Below, piece after piece: positions 24,908 through 35,925 of a DNA stretch of 64,000 bases (positions are counted from its first letter, which is position 1; each line of letters opens with the position of its first letter). The position numbers and the translations under genes are program-made. Source of the DNA: Oscarella lobularis (taxonomy: Eukaryota; Porifera; Homoscleromorpha; Homosclerophorida; Oscarellidae); assembly GCF_947507565.1 (NCBI RefSeq), contig NC_089180.1, forward strand, positions 1,364,001 to 1,428,000, given 5' to 3'. The notes under the pieces are model-generated. The model was given only the letters and a program-made list of their open reading frames with translations. It was not told the DNA's origin and ran no database searches.

Positions 24908-27900
24908 GGTGAATTCCACAGTTCTATGACATTTTAGCTGATGATGTTTAATCCATGTTAGTAGGCCATCTCTTGATATATTTTTAAAATTCTTCGGAAC
25001 GTTAGAGAGCGAAGCCAATTTTCTGCCCGGTGTGCAATCAAGTACGTTGCCTTTTAGAATACTTTCAACAGCTTTTGCTATATCATCTTCTCGAGACACC
25101 GATGTGTGTCTACCAGATTGAGGTGCTACGCCTTGCGTCTTCTCAACGTTGCTCAAAATGTCATGCAGTTTATCCGAGGAGCGACTTGCTGTCAGCACCG
25201 ATTTGAACGTGACATTAGCTCTTTGATGTCTAATAAGCTCTTTCAAGTAGTAGTTGTTGTGGTGCTCTAACATTAAATCTAGAGGTATGTTTTACCTATT
25301 CCACCATTCGTATTAAATCCCCTATTCCACAGCTGCCTGTGAGCATCCCTGCCGTTTAGTAAAGCTAGCTGATCTGCTAAAAAGTAGAAACCTTCTAGTG
25401 CGTATTTGTGTCGTCGCGCGTCTTTGAATAAGACCATCTTAGCCTTCCAGCAGCGCAAAAGTCTCGGTCCGTCTGACTCCTTTACAGCATCTTTGAAGTC
25501 GGTTTCAATCAAAGCCGCAGTGCAAAAATTGCGAGCGTATTCAAGGGCCTCGTCTTCGCCGGTGACAGTACATTTTGCATTATAAGTGTGATCTGACGCT
25601 TCGGTACTGTGAGAGTCCGATTCACACGTTGCGTAGTCGTGACTGGTTCTTTTCCCTGCTAAGAAAATTGATGAATTCGTTTCAGATGACGCCCATTCGG
25701 TGACTTGTGTAGATGTTCCCTCGGCTGTGCAGTTCTGAAAATCAAGCATAAGCTTCTTAAAGAGGAATTCGTCTACAATCTTCTCAACTGACTGCAAGAA
25801 CCACGACTGTCTTTCTGCTTCTGGCACTTCGTCAAGAACGTTTTTAGTCGCGTTATCTCGCAAATTGAAAAACTTAATGGCATATGCTACGACGTACGAC
25901 GTCAGGACATCCTCCACAAAAGTACTACAAGGCGTGTAATTGTGCATGGGATTAGAAGAGACGTTTTTACGTCCGAGCAGAGCTTTTAAGTGCTTCAGCG
26001 TGCCCGGGTCATTGCAGCCGGCGCCTTCCTGAAAATATCGCTTGAATATTAGGTCCACAAAGTTCATTGAACAGTGGAAGTCCTCCGCGTGAGTAACCAA
26101 GCCCTCAACGCGGTCGAACGAGCTTGACGAATCTGCTAGTGAAGCCAATGCAGAGCGACTCCTTTCCGCGGTCAACTGGTCTCCTGTGAATTGAACGTTG
26201 AAAACCGGCTGGCCATCTTTATATGGTACATAATTGTTGCGCACGTACTTCAAAATGTCCATCATCTCTGCGACTAAATTTTCGTTTTTATCGAGTAGGC
26301 CAAGAGGCACGAATTCCGACTTTTTGGACATATCACTCGAGTGCTCGTGTGCAATGTGCCTGCAGACAGCCGACTTCAAAGTGGCAAAATTCTTGAGATT
26401 GTCTACAATCATTCTTGAAACCAGCACGACGAACTCCTCTCTTAGACTTGCCATCTCTTCAAGAGAAAGCAAAAATTTTCGACTATCAACCGATAAGATG
26501 GACAGCTTTGACCGCTTCGTTACTACTGGATTTAAGGTATCAACCCTCTCTCTTACAGCAACCACGTGAAACCAGTGAAAAAGCTGGTTCGTTTTTGTTG
26601 CAGTCATCACCTTTGTTGATTTGCTTATGTCGATGTTATCACCGACAATTTGAAAGCCATGGAGATGTGTCGTCGTCTTCACTTCCCCAGTACAGCTACT
26701 TTCAGCTTGAGCTTTCCACTGCAAGACTTTACGATCATAGGCATGCGTCATTTCATGCAATTTCAGCAACTGGGCTCGCGGAGAGACTGTCAGCCCAAAT
26801 TGATTTAGAAGTGCAAGCGTGGCTTTTTTTATTCCGGAATCTCGTAGGAGAGATCCCATAACATGTTGAAAGACAGATGCCTTGTTATTGCGGAAAAATA
26901 AGAGGCACGAGACATGCAGTAGCGGCAATGTGACCAGCGGCGCGCTTAGACATATTCGTTAGGAAATTTGTCTCGTCATGACGTGTTGTACAACTTGCAC
27001 TCCTCAGCATACGAAATAATGTCGGTGCATGCTCTTTGACTATGGATACAATTTGGCTTGAGGAGAAGGTAGCAAGGTGATCGGTGGAAGGACGATTAAA
27101 GACTGCCTTACGCGCCAGTTGTGCACACTCCTCTCCAATGGTCTTTGCAACCATCTCAACAACGTCATCGAAGGCAATTGCGCATACAGCGTTTGAAAGA
27201 GTAGGCATTTGCTCGTCTAAGAGAGCACGAAGAATTTTGATGTGGGCAGGACTCGTGAATGTTTTTTTCTTGGTCTGAGAAGGGTAGGCAATTTCAATCT
27301 AGAACAGGAATAGTTTCTACGTTGTTGATGCAGCCATGAATTAGGATTCTAACATATGCTTGAGTGGTATTGGAAGTCGAAGCGTCCATCTCGATTGGCA
27401 TTTGCATGTGTCTCAATTGCTTAGCTTCAGGCACGGTCAGATCACAGATTCGATCACTGCTGGACTCTGACTCAGTTGGCAAAGAGAAAAAAGGCCACGT
27501 GCACTCTGAGGTCGAACATGCAATGTCCCTGTGATGCTGTGATGGCTGTCATATAGCAGTTAGAGAAGCGCATATTACTCAAAAGGTGCCGTTTCTGTGG
27601 CTTGGCCGAGTATCGGTAAGCTTCGTGCAAGGTCGGCCGACAGGTGAGTCAGGCGGCGGACGCTTTTGACGCTTAGTGGCGGCACTGACGTCAGCACCGA
27701 CGACTGGCAAAGAAATGATATTTTCATCTTCGGACGCGACGCGACGCCTAAACATCGATAAAATCGACTGTTCTTTGTTTTCCAATTCCGCTCTCAGTTT
27801 CGCTAGGCGCTTCACTCGATAGAAGCACGTAGCGCAGATCGAAGGGAGAGGCGACGAGCCCGAGTCGGCGGCGCAAACTTGGATCGAGTCCATGAACGGC

Positions 27901-28013
27901 TTCGGTGGCCAGGAAACGAGCGAACGAACTTACGTAACGCCGTCCGCTTCCGCTAAGCACCTCTTCCATTTGAGAGACGGATAAGCGTTGCCGCACAGTC
28001 CGCACGTGGACAT
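24899..28013 (-). mobile_element. DUF6589-like transposase candidate with N-terminal Cys-rich zinc finger
   Basis: The minus-strand gene starts MSTCGLCGNAYPSLKWKRC (28013), with a paired ICATCFYRVKRLAKLRAE exon; together these form a Cys zinc module. The large exon 26928-25279 carries VGDNIDISKSTKVMTA followed by FHWFHVVAVRERV, and later VEGLVTHAEDFHCSMNFVDL, and ends WNRGFNTNGGIG. The final part reads IPLDLMLEHHNNYYLKELI and stops at 24899-24901. The DN-I-HWFH-VAV-R-V block and IPLDL-EH block are what I know as DUF6589, a domain recurrent in cnidarian, sponge and fungal genomes and suspected to be a transposase; pairing with a SF2 helicase and Cys zinc finger recalls Academ-type elements. 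Two one-base shifts, in a T-run near 26895 and an A-run near 25290, break the frame. No terminal repeats were found. Confidence 0.7.
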
Positions 28014-28689
28014 AGCAACTAGTACGGGGATTTCGTGTGTAATTGCTAACGCATCAAACGTACCGACTCATGTATAGAAGCCCCCCCCCAGACTTAGTCA
28101 GGTGACCTGACCCTTCACGTGACCCGGGGAGAAGGGTCAGGTCAAACGCCGTAGGAATGCGGAAGCCCCAATTATCCACTTAGCTTGATTGTGACGTAAT
28201 TGACCACACGGTCGACCAGCACACGATACATGGCTTTGGAGTTGTATCTAGGCTGCGGCGAATGCACGTACGTGGAGATCGTCGACTTTTGAACCTTCGT
28301 CGACGCGCAGCGAGCTTGATATTTGGAAGGTAATCGTCGATCGTCGGGATAGACGTTTTCGATGAGAAGCTTCGCAGCTGAGAAGTCGATTGCTTTTCTA
28401 TCGCGGCGTTCGATAAAGGTCCCTTCTTTCGAGGCTCAGAGATCGCGTGCCAGCGAGTTCTACGTAATTAATTTGATAACGACGTCACAGAGGTCTCGGC
28501 CTGTGATTGGGCCGCACTGTACAGTGCGGCGGCAACAGTTAGACACTAGCTAAGTCACCCGCCTTCGGCGGGAGCCCGTGAGTATTGAGGTGATGTTTTC
28601 GCGTCTGTGTTAGCATTACCCAGGCAACACCAACGTGGACGTCCAGACGCTTCGTTGCCCAAACTGGGGGTCGTTTTGAGTGGTCAAAA

Positions 28690-28940
28690 CAGACAGATTC
28701 AAAGACAGACTGGCAGAAATTACACAAAAAATCACGAAGGCGTTGGCTCACAGACAGAAAGTACGCAAACAAACAGACAAATTGGGATACAGACAGGCAG
28801 AAACTACACAGACAAATAAATATATGCGGAGACACGCAAACAAACAGACAATGTGCAAACAAACACACAGATGCGGACACAGACAGGCAGAAACTACACA
28901 GACAAACACACATATGCGGAGACAGACGCGAAGAAACTTT

Positions 28941-28971
<31 letters not shown>

Positions 28972-29385
28972 TGCAAGGACAGACAGGCAGACAAACACGA
29001 AAGGGGAGACAGACAGGCAGAAACTATGCTAACAAACATACATCGGACACAGACAGGCAGAGACTACACAGACAAATATACATATGTGGAGAGGCAAGCA
29101 GTACAGTACAGAGACAAACACACAGATGCATCAGAGACAGGCAAAAACTACATACAGATGGCAAGGCAGACAGGCTGACATTACATAGAGAAACACACAA
29201 ATGCAAAGACGGAAAGGGAGAAAGTACACAGACAGAACACGAAGGCGGAGACAGACGTGCAGAAACTATACAAACAAACACACAGATGCGAACACAGACA
29301 AACACACAGATGCGAATCGCAGAGAGGATACACAGATGCGAATCAGAGAGAGGCAAAAACTACACAAACACAGACAAACTTTAAG
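28690..29385. repeat. CAGACA-rich degenerate minisatellite
   Basis: About 700 bp of imperfect repeats built from ACAGACAGGCAGAAACTACA and ACAAACACACAGATGCGGA blocks (period roughly 40-45 bp) with an internal (ACAG)n run at about 28950-28970. It lies inside the 3.8-kb TIR element next to the 3' end of the helicase relic. Open frames over it on both strands are repeat artefacts. Confidence 0.95.
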
Positions 29386-29413
29386 AGGGGTGATGTAGAT
29401 AGGTGGTGGCAGT

Positions 29414-31350
29414 TTAGGACAGAACTTCGTGGTAGATAACGTTTCTGGTGGACGGTGTGTTTACGTGTATAAAGATACTGCTGTTGCTTGATACTCTGCT
29501 GCATGCAACGTAGAACTGGCCGTGGCTAAAGCATGGGTCTTGTAACTCGAGACCTGTCCTTGAGACTTGTTTATTGTCATCGCCATTGCAGGTTTGATTG
29601 GGAACTGGCGTCGAGTAAACGTAAAAGGCAATTCGGTGTCCGATGGCGTTAGTGATATCATTGGAAGGTAGAGTATTTCCCCTTTTCGTGAGCCGGTGGA
29701 GATGACGGTTTCTAAACATCTTTCCATTATGATGAGTCTTATACCGTTTGCAATTCCTGGAGCGAGATTGCGAAGGACCATGACAGGCAAACCGATTTTG
29801 AGACGAAGTTGATAGGGCGGCATTCCAGATGGTTGCAGAGAGTTCAAAAACTCCAAAGGATACTGAGTAGCATCATCTTCGTTTGGAACGCTGTCAATTG
29901 CATTATAGGTTTGACGTCGTTTCCTGGAAATCTATTGAGTAGAGTATTGTTTATGGCGTTGACGGTCTGGTTGAGAGGTGCCAGAATCGCTCTTTCCATC
30001 AGCCAGTCAATGTCGGCGTGGTTGTCTTCCAGGTTGTCGTAAACTTTGTCGAAGAGCTCTTTTTCTGTAGAAACGATATGACACAATTCTTCAGGTACAG
30101 TGATGGTTTGGGTGTCATGTGTACACGGTATTTTTTCATCGCCAACGGTGAGGAGAAGATCGGAGAAAGCTGCTGCGTTGAGATCGTTGTGTAGGTGAAC
30201 TCTCATGTTCGATGTCAAGAATGGGTTTCTACGTAACGCCATAGTGGGGACGATTTCAGGTAAGAGTGAATTTCGTTTGCCCATGTTCCTCCGCGGATGA
30301 CTGGAAGAGTTTGGCGAAAGTCCCCGGAAAGAACAAAGAGAACTCCGCCAAAAATATTCTGACATTCTCGTATGTCTCGGAAAGTGCGATCGACCGCTTC
30401 GAGTGCAACTCTGTTCATCATTGTTGATTCATCCCAGAAGACAGCAGAGCATTCTTTGATTAATTTTGGCGTTTGCGTTCCTTTCTTGATGTTGCACATT
30501 GGTTGGTCGGAAGAGGTAAGGTCGAGAGGGATTTTAAATGTAGAATGTGATGTTCGTCCATTGGGAAGTAGTTGCGAAGCGATTCCACTGCTGGCCGTTG
30601 CAAGGGCTAGAAGTCGTTGACTTCGAATGCGACTGAGAGCCATTTTCGCAAGGTAGGTTTTGCCTGTTCCTCCTGGTGCGTCGATGAATAAGAATCCTCC
30701 TCGTCTTTCCTCAATCAGTTGACTGATGCGGTCGTATATAATTCGTTGATCAAGTGTAATGTTGTCCTCATATTCGTCAAGAAATTGTTGAAGAACTGTG
30801 ACGTCGTAAGCAGTCTCTCTAGCGTAATCGGATGCCGAGGAATCAGAATGAGTTCTGTTTGTAGTAGGAAAGCTAAAATGAGTAAGGTTGTCACCGGATA
30901 TTTCGTGCACAATGTCTTCAATTCGGATTAGAGCGTCGTTGTACAAGGCCGGCGTGAAAGGAGCGTCAAACTCGCGCGTTGCTTGACGATAGCGGTGAAG
31001 AAAGTCTTCGGTCATTGAATTTTTGTGCGTTTCCCATAGATGAAGAGGATCAGCAACTGACAGGAAGTGAGCAGAATGGAAAATGGGACGCGCAGAGAAT
31101 GAGGTGAGGCGTGGGCGGAAGCTTCTTCCATTCCAGTTCTCCAATGAGCGTCATCTTCGAGCAGTCCAAGAGCACGACACGCTTCGCGAAAGCTGGTGTA
31201 GAGATTGCCGTCGACTGTGCGGAGGTCTTCGAATGAACAGAAAACGGAAATGGAGAGAAATGCAATACAGGGAATAATGTTGGAAGGCGGTTGTGCGCAA
31301 TCGATCAACGCAACAGCACAGTAGCGCGACTTTGAAAACACGGCTTCGAA
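29414..31350 (-). pseudogene. PIF1-type helicase (Helitron-like) relic
   Basis: The minus strand encodes, in order, SFEDLRTVDGNLYTSFREAC (near 31210), LGLLEDDAHWRTGMEEAS, DPLHLWETHKNSMTEDFLHR (about 31040), Walker A APGGTGKTYLAKMAL (near 30670), CSAVFWDESTMMNRVALEAV (near 30440), LSGDFRQTLPVIRGGT (about 30320), GLPVMVLRNLAPGIANGIRL (about 29770), MTINKSQGQ and FYVACSRVSS (near 29520). This series is the PIF1-like helicase half of Helitron Rep/Hel proteins. At least three frameshifts break it, for example after SPLWRYV near 30225, near 29870, and near 29570 where KSQGQ leaves the frame. No Rep nuclease motif was found. The fragment lies wholly within the TIR element and appears to be captured or inserted sequence. 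Confidence 0.85.
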
Positions 31351-31919
31351 AGCGATGTGAGCGCGAATCGGCGAGAGAAAAAGCTTCGAAGAGTAGAAAA
31401 ACGTCGTCGGGACTTCCATGGACCGCCGAAGTGAGCGCTTTACGGAGAAAAACGCCGGGTTCCTGAAGGGGGCCTCGACGCCAGCCGAAAGTGGAAGGGT
31501 ATTTACGTACGCGCAATAAAGCGACCCTGATGTCGAGAAAGCCGTTCGAACGACTTTCGAACTTGATCGATAATGGCGACAGCTCGAAAACGGAGCCTTC
31601 CGAAAGTTTTCGGGCGAAAGCGAACGGTTAGACAGCTTCGCGGCGACGAAAGATCGCCGTGGGACGTTCAAACGAAGACCGACGACGCGGGGTTTCGGAG
31701 AACTGGGCAGGGGGTGTGCCATTAGACCAAGATGGCTGCGACCATCATCCAAGATGGCGCTGTTCAATTTGGCAAGATGGCGGATGCGCGTTTAGTAGAT
31801 TTAGTGGATAGGGCGTTTGACCTGACCCTTCTCCCCGGGTCACGTGAAGGGTCAGGTCACCTGACTACCCCAGACTCTCCCGAGCACATGCCCCGGATGT
31901 GCTTGAACTCCCGGATGCA

Positions 31920-34900
31920 ATGGCAACACCACCTCTCCCTCCTTCTTGCCCCGTCAACGATTGCGGTTACGTTAACGATGAGAAAAAACGTCTCGCTCGT
32001 CATATTCGTTCCGCACATCAACCGTCGGAGATTCCTGTTGGTTTTCGCAAGAAGTACAAGTTTTCGCCCTGCGCGCACTGCGGGCATCTCTTCCAACAAA
32101 TGAACGTGCACACTCGGAGTTGTAAATCAATCCCGAAGAATTCGTCAACGTCAAGCAAGTCTGCGAAAGACAGCGTCGTCGTTGCGGCAAGCGACCACGT
32201 TCCTCGACCGGCAAAGGCGTCACATTCTTCTTCGAAGGTGTCTTCGTCTTCGTCAACGACGAATTCTTTGCCGCTGCCTACCGTTACATTGCCGCCGTCT
32301 ACCGCCTCGTCATCGCCTGTGTCAATTCCGGACTGTTCCACGACGCCGTCATCTGATCTGTCCGACCCACAGTCGTTGACGCTGTGTGATCCCATCGATG
32401 GAGTCGAGTTTCTCTCTTCTCTCGATTTTGGTGACATTTCTTGTCATTCAACTCCATCTGTCGAGCGCATTCCAGTGAATCTTCACACCCTTTTCCTGGA
32501 ATGTTGTCAATTGTCTTTCCGGTACATTCTCTCGGATCCGGACGACGAGAATTCGTGGAAGTTGCTATTCCTTCTTCCGCGTCTTTTGTTGCAACCTTTT
32601 CCTCGTCCTTCGCATCTGAAGAACGCCGGCCCGGATCGTCGTTCTCGCCTTCAGTGGTTTCTCGGCCGTCGCTGGCATGAGCTATATCACTATTCCGCTC
32701 CTGTTGATAAGTTCACCCCTCGGTCGGGTCCGCCGCAGGATGAGGATGACTCTCATGATGATGTTTCTCTTCCGCCGCATGTCTTGGCAGCGGTGGAGAA
32801 GAAAGTTCGTCATGGTGAAATATCTCGAGCAGCCAATCTCCTGACCAGCTCGGGTTTGGCCTCGCCGTCAGATGAAACGTTTCGCAAGTTGCAGGCAAAA
32901 CATCCGCCCGCTTCGTCTGTCGTTACTCGGGCGTCCGTCGACACTCCTCCTGTTCAGGCCTCTGCCGTCGCCCTGCGTTCAGTTCTTCGTGGTTCTCCTC
33001 GGGGTTCTGGTCCGGGTTGCGATGGTTGGAGGTTTGAACACTTTCGTCTTTTTCTCGACGACGATGCTGTGCTGACGAACTTCTTGCAAGTCTGCAATTT
33101 GTTCTTGGCTGGACGCATTCCATCCCCAGCAAGTACAGCGTTCGCCGGAGCCCGCTTAATTGCTTTGCGGAAGAATGCATCCGATGTTCGCCCAATTGCA
33201 ATTGGGAGTGCTTTCCGGAGGTGTGTGGCGAAACTGGCGCTTTCCCTTCGAAAGGAGCAGATTGCAGCCTTTTTCTCGCCCTTTCAATTCGGCGTCGCCA
33301 CTCCGGGAGGTGCAGAACATCTGGTGCACCTTCTTCAGCTCTGCGCGAGCCAACATCCGAATTGGATCATCTTAAAAACGGACGCGAAGAATGCTTTCAA
33401 CTCTGTCTCGCGTCCGCAATTTCTTCGTCAAGTAGCGCAGCATTTTCCTGCGCTCTATGCCTTCGTCGCTGCGTGCTACATCGTCCCGCCAGCTCTTTCC
33501 TTCCTACACTCCGATGGAGTTCGCTGTATTCAGTCTGCGGAGGGTGTGCAGCAGGGAGATCCTATGGGTCCTTTCCTGTTTGCGCTCGCTTTGCAGCCCT
33601 GTTTGCAGTCGGCTTCTCGGGGTGTGTCGCCGGGATTGGTGATGAGCTACCTCGACGACGCTGTCATCGCCGGGCCAAAAAATCAAGTCGTCTCTGCATT
33701 TTCAACCTTGCAGACTTCAATGAAGGAAATCGGCTTGATGATTCGTCCCGATAAATGTGAGGCGTTCAGCTTTGTCGACGATCCTGATTGGTCTCTCGCG
33801 GACATCCCCTTCGTCACTTCGGGCCTGTCCATCTTGGGCTGCCCCGTGGGGTCAGAGGCCTTTGCCGGCGAGTTCTGCTCACGGTTCGTCGAAAAGCAAG
33901 ATCGTTTTCTCACCCAACTCCGCCGTCTGACCAGCCATCAAACTGCGATGCTACTTCTCCGCTATTGTGGAGTTACAAGTATTAACCATCTTCTACGAGC
34001 TACGCCGCCATCTTTCATTCGCCTCGCCGCATCGCAGTTTGACTCCAACATCCAAGCAACTTTTCAATCTATCATCGGCTGTCAGTTGCAAGTTCCTCAA
34101 ATCAGGCAGATCCGACTGCGCCTCTCTCAGGGCGGGTTGGGATTGTCGTCCGCTGTGTTGACGTCGCCTTGTGCCTTCTTAGGCTCCTGGGCGGCGTCTC
34201 TCGTGGCTCTTCCGGCCCGCTTGGAGGAGTTGCAGTCGGAGATGCCTGATGTCGCCGTCGTCGCCTTAAGTGGTTTGTACGACGGCCATTTACATTCGAC
34301 TCTCTCTTCGCTACAGCAGAAAATTCCATCAATTGCGTCGGATTTTCCATCTCTTCAAAGCCTGTGTGATGCTCCTCAAAAGCTTCAAAAGCGCTTCACC
34401 AGCGATTGCCTTTCTGCTGAGCTTGAAGACCTGCTCGACTCAGTACCAACAGCTTCTCGTGCTCGCCTTCGCAGTGCAGGTTGCTCTGAAGCCGGAGCTT
34501 GGTTGGACGCTATTCCTGAGTCGAGGGAGCTGACGTTTTCTAATGCTGAATTTCAAACGGCAGTCTCCCTTCGGCTTGGGTTAGATGTCCCCATGCTTCG
34601 GCAAATCCAACTTTGCAACTGCGGAGTCGTCTGCGATGCCAGAGGGTACCATGTCATGACATGTCCTAAGGATGGCGGAGCGATTCGTCGTCATGACATG
34701 GTACAAGACATCTGGTTCCGCATGCTGCGATCAGTCAACTTCCGCTGCGAGCTAGAGAAGTCCAACGAATTTTCCGACAAGAAAAGACCGGACATTGGCG
34801 TTTATAACTTCGATCAAGGAAAAAAGATTCTTCTGGACGTCAGCATCACGCACCCCCTAGGGGTGAACGTTCAATCTCAAGCGGCGAATGTCTCCGGCTT

Positions 34901-35243
34901 TGCGGCGACCCAAAAAGATCAAAAGAAGGTCGACAAGTACCGGGCAGTGGCTGGTTCCCTCGGCTACCTCTTTGACCCTCTCGTCATGGAGGTGTACGGC
35001 CGTTGGAGCCCCATTGCTCGGGACTTCTTCCGCAAGGCCGCCGTTCGTCCTTCCATCGACTTTGTCAACGATCGCGCCGCATTCGTCAATTACTGGCGCA
35101 AACGTCTATCGGTGGGTCTCCAGCGTGGCAATGCTACCATCATTCTCAACAAAATCAAGGCCATCTTTCCATGCTCGGCGACCCGCGCCTCGTCACTTCC
35201 CGCCAACACCGATATTCGGTGCTTTGGCAGTGACCTTCACTAA
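31920..35243 (+). mobile_element. RLE-type non-LTR retrotransposon, intact 1,107-aa ORF
   Basis: A single uninterrupted frame from ATG 31920. The N-terminal zinc fingers are CPVNDCGYVNDEKKRLARHI..H (C2H2, about residues 10-34) and CAHCGHLFQQMNVHTRSC. The reverse transcriptase spans about 330-620: GPGCDGWRFEHFRLFL, ILKTDAKNAFNSVSRPQFL, GVQQGDPMGPFLFALALQP, active site MSYLDDAVIAG. A Cys/His knuckle CNCGVVCDARGYHVMTC lies near residue 905, followed by a restriction-like endonuclease core RPDIGVYN..ILLDVSITHPLG. ZnF-RT-knuckle-RLE is the architecture of R2/NeSL-group LINEs, which insert by target-primed reverse transcription, often site-specifically. Both catalytic centres look complete. The 3' UTR and end lie between 35244 and about 35380; no poly(A) tail or clear TSD was identified. 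Confidence 0.92.
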
Positions 35244-35402
35244 CTGCATCTAACTTCGTCTCACACATACCCCTTCCCTCTTTTATATTTTCGTTGGTCG
35301 TAATAGTCTGCCCTTACCCGTTCTGTCTAACCCACCCCTTCATTTATGTTTACCGATAATATACTAACTTGGCTAGGAAGAGTCTGGGATCCCCAGGCTA
35401 AC

Positions 35403-35914
35403 TAGTCTGGAGGCCACACCCTTCGCTCGGGAGGAAGGGTCTGGCCAAACGCGCATGGTCCAAGTGTTGCATGCGGTACGCACTAAACGAATTAAGTTAT
35501 TAGAGACGCTCTACGTCATACTGTAGCTTCGAGATCCCAAAAGCGAGACAACTAGGGGAGAATTGGAAAGTCTAGGCGCGGTCTAGGTGATCGTACGCAG
35601 AAGCGACGAGCTCCGCAGCTGAGGAGTTCGTCGTTTTCGCGTACTACATTGCTTTCTTTCGCGTACGATCGTCACATTTTCGCTTACGATCGCGTACGAT
35701 TGGGTGGCATAAGCGTGCGATCGACCTTGATCACTCATCGCTACTCGTATAAAAACATTCGAGGGCGTAAACGGTTAGAACAGCTAATTGGTCCCTACGT
35801 CACAGACAACTCGGCCTGTGATTGGGCCGCACTCCACAGTGCGGGGTGCATCCCCCCTCCCGTTTGGCCTGACCCTATGCCACGGTCACGTGCAAGGGTC
35901 AGGTGACCTGACTA
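35403..35914. mobile_element. 512-bp MITE with foldback TIRs and 9-bp TSD CAGGCTAAC
   Basis: The left end begins TAGTCTGG...AGGGTCTGGCCAAACG and the right end, read in reverse, begins TAGTCAGGTCACCTGACCCT...AGGGTCAGGCCAAACG. Both have the same plan as the 3.8-kb element's 56-bp TIR. The flanks carry a perfect duplication: CAGGCTAAC at 35394-35402 and 35915-35923. The interior holds the conserved CGGCCTGTGATTGGGCCGCA motif (35813-35832) followed by the hairpin arm AGTGCGG. No coding capacity. This is a non-autonomous relative in the same 9-bp-TSD family. Confidence 0.9.
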
Positions 35915-35925
35915 CAGGCTAACAT

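Larger units (their letters stand above)
28095..31867. mobile_element. 3.8-kb TIR transposon with 56-bp perfect TIRs and 9-bp TSD
   Basis: Left terminus 28095-28150 and right terminus 31812-31867 are exact reverse complements over 56 bp, starting TAGTCAGGTGACCTGACCCT. Each terminus folds on itself (ACCTGACCCTTC pairs with GAAGGGTCAGGT around a CACGTG-containing loop), so this is a foldback-type end. The flanking 9 bp are identical: CCCCAGACT at 28086-28094 and 31868-31876. Perfect repeats and TSD mean a recent insertion. A 9-bp TSD suits Mutator-like or foldback/Rehavkus-type elements. Inside are a 20-bp perfect palindrome at 28511-28530, a long minisatellite and a decayed PIF1-type helicase, but no recognisable transposase, so the copy is probably non-autonomous. 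Confidence 0.93.

Noticed and set aside
23020-28090. Terminal inverted repeats for the RecQ/DUF6589-like unit
   Set aside because: TACGGGG occurs at both edges but in direct orientation and too short; no inverted pair was found by eye.
28680-29384. A 234-aa plus-strand open frame and a 166-aa minus-strand frame
   Set aside because: Both are translations of the CAGACA minisatellite (RQAETTQT or SVCLSVC repeats).
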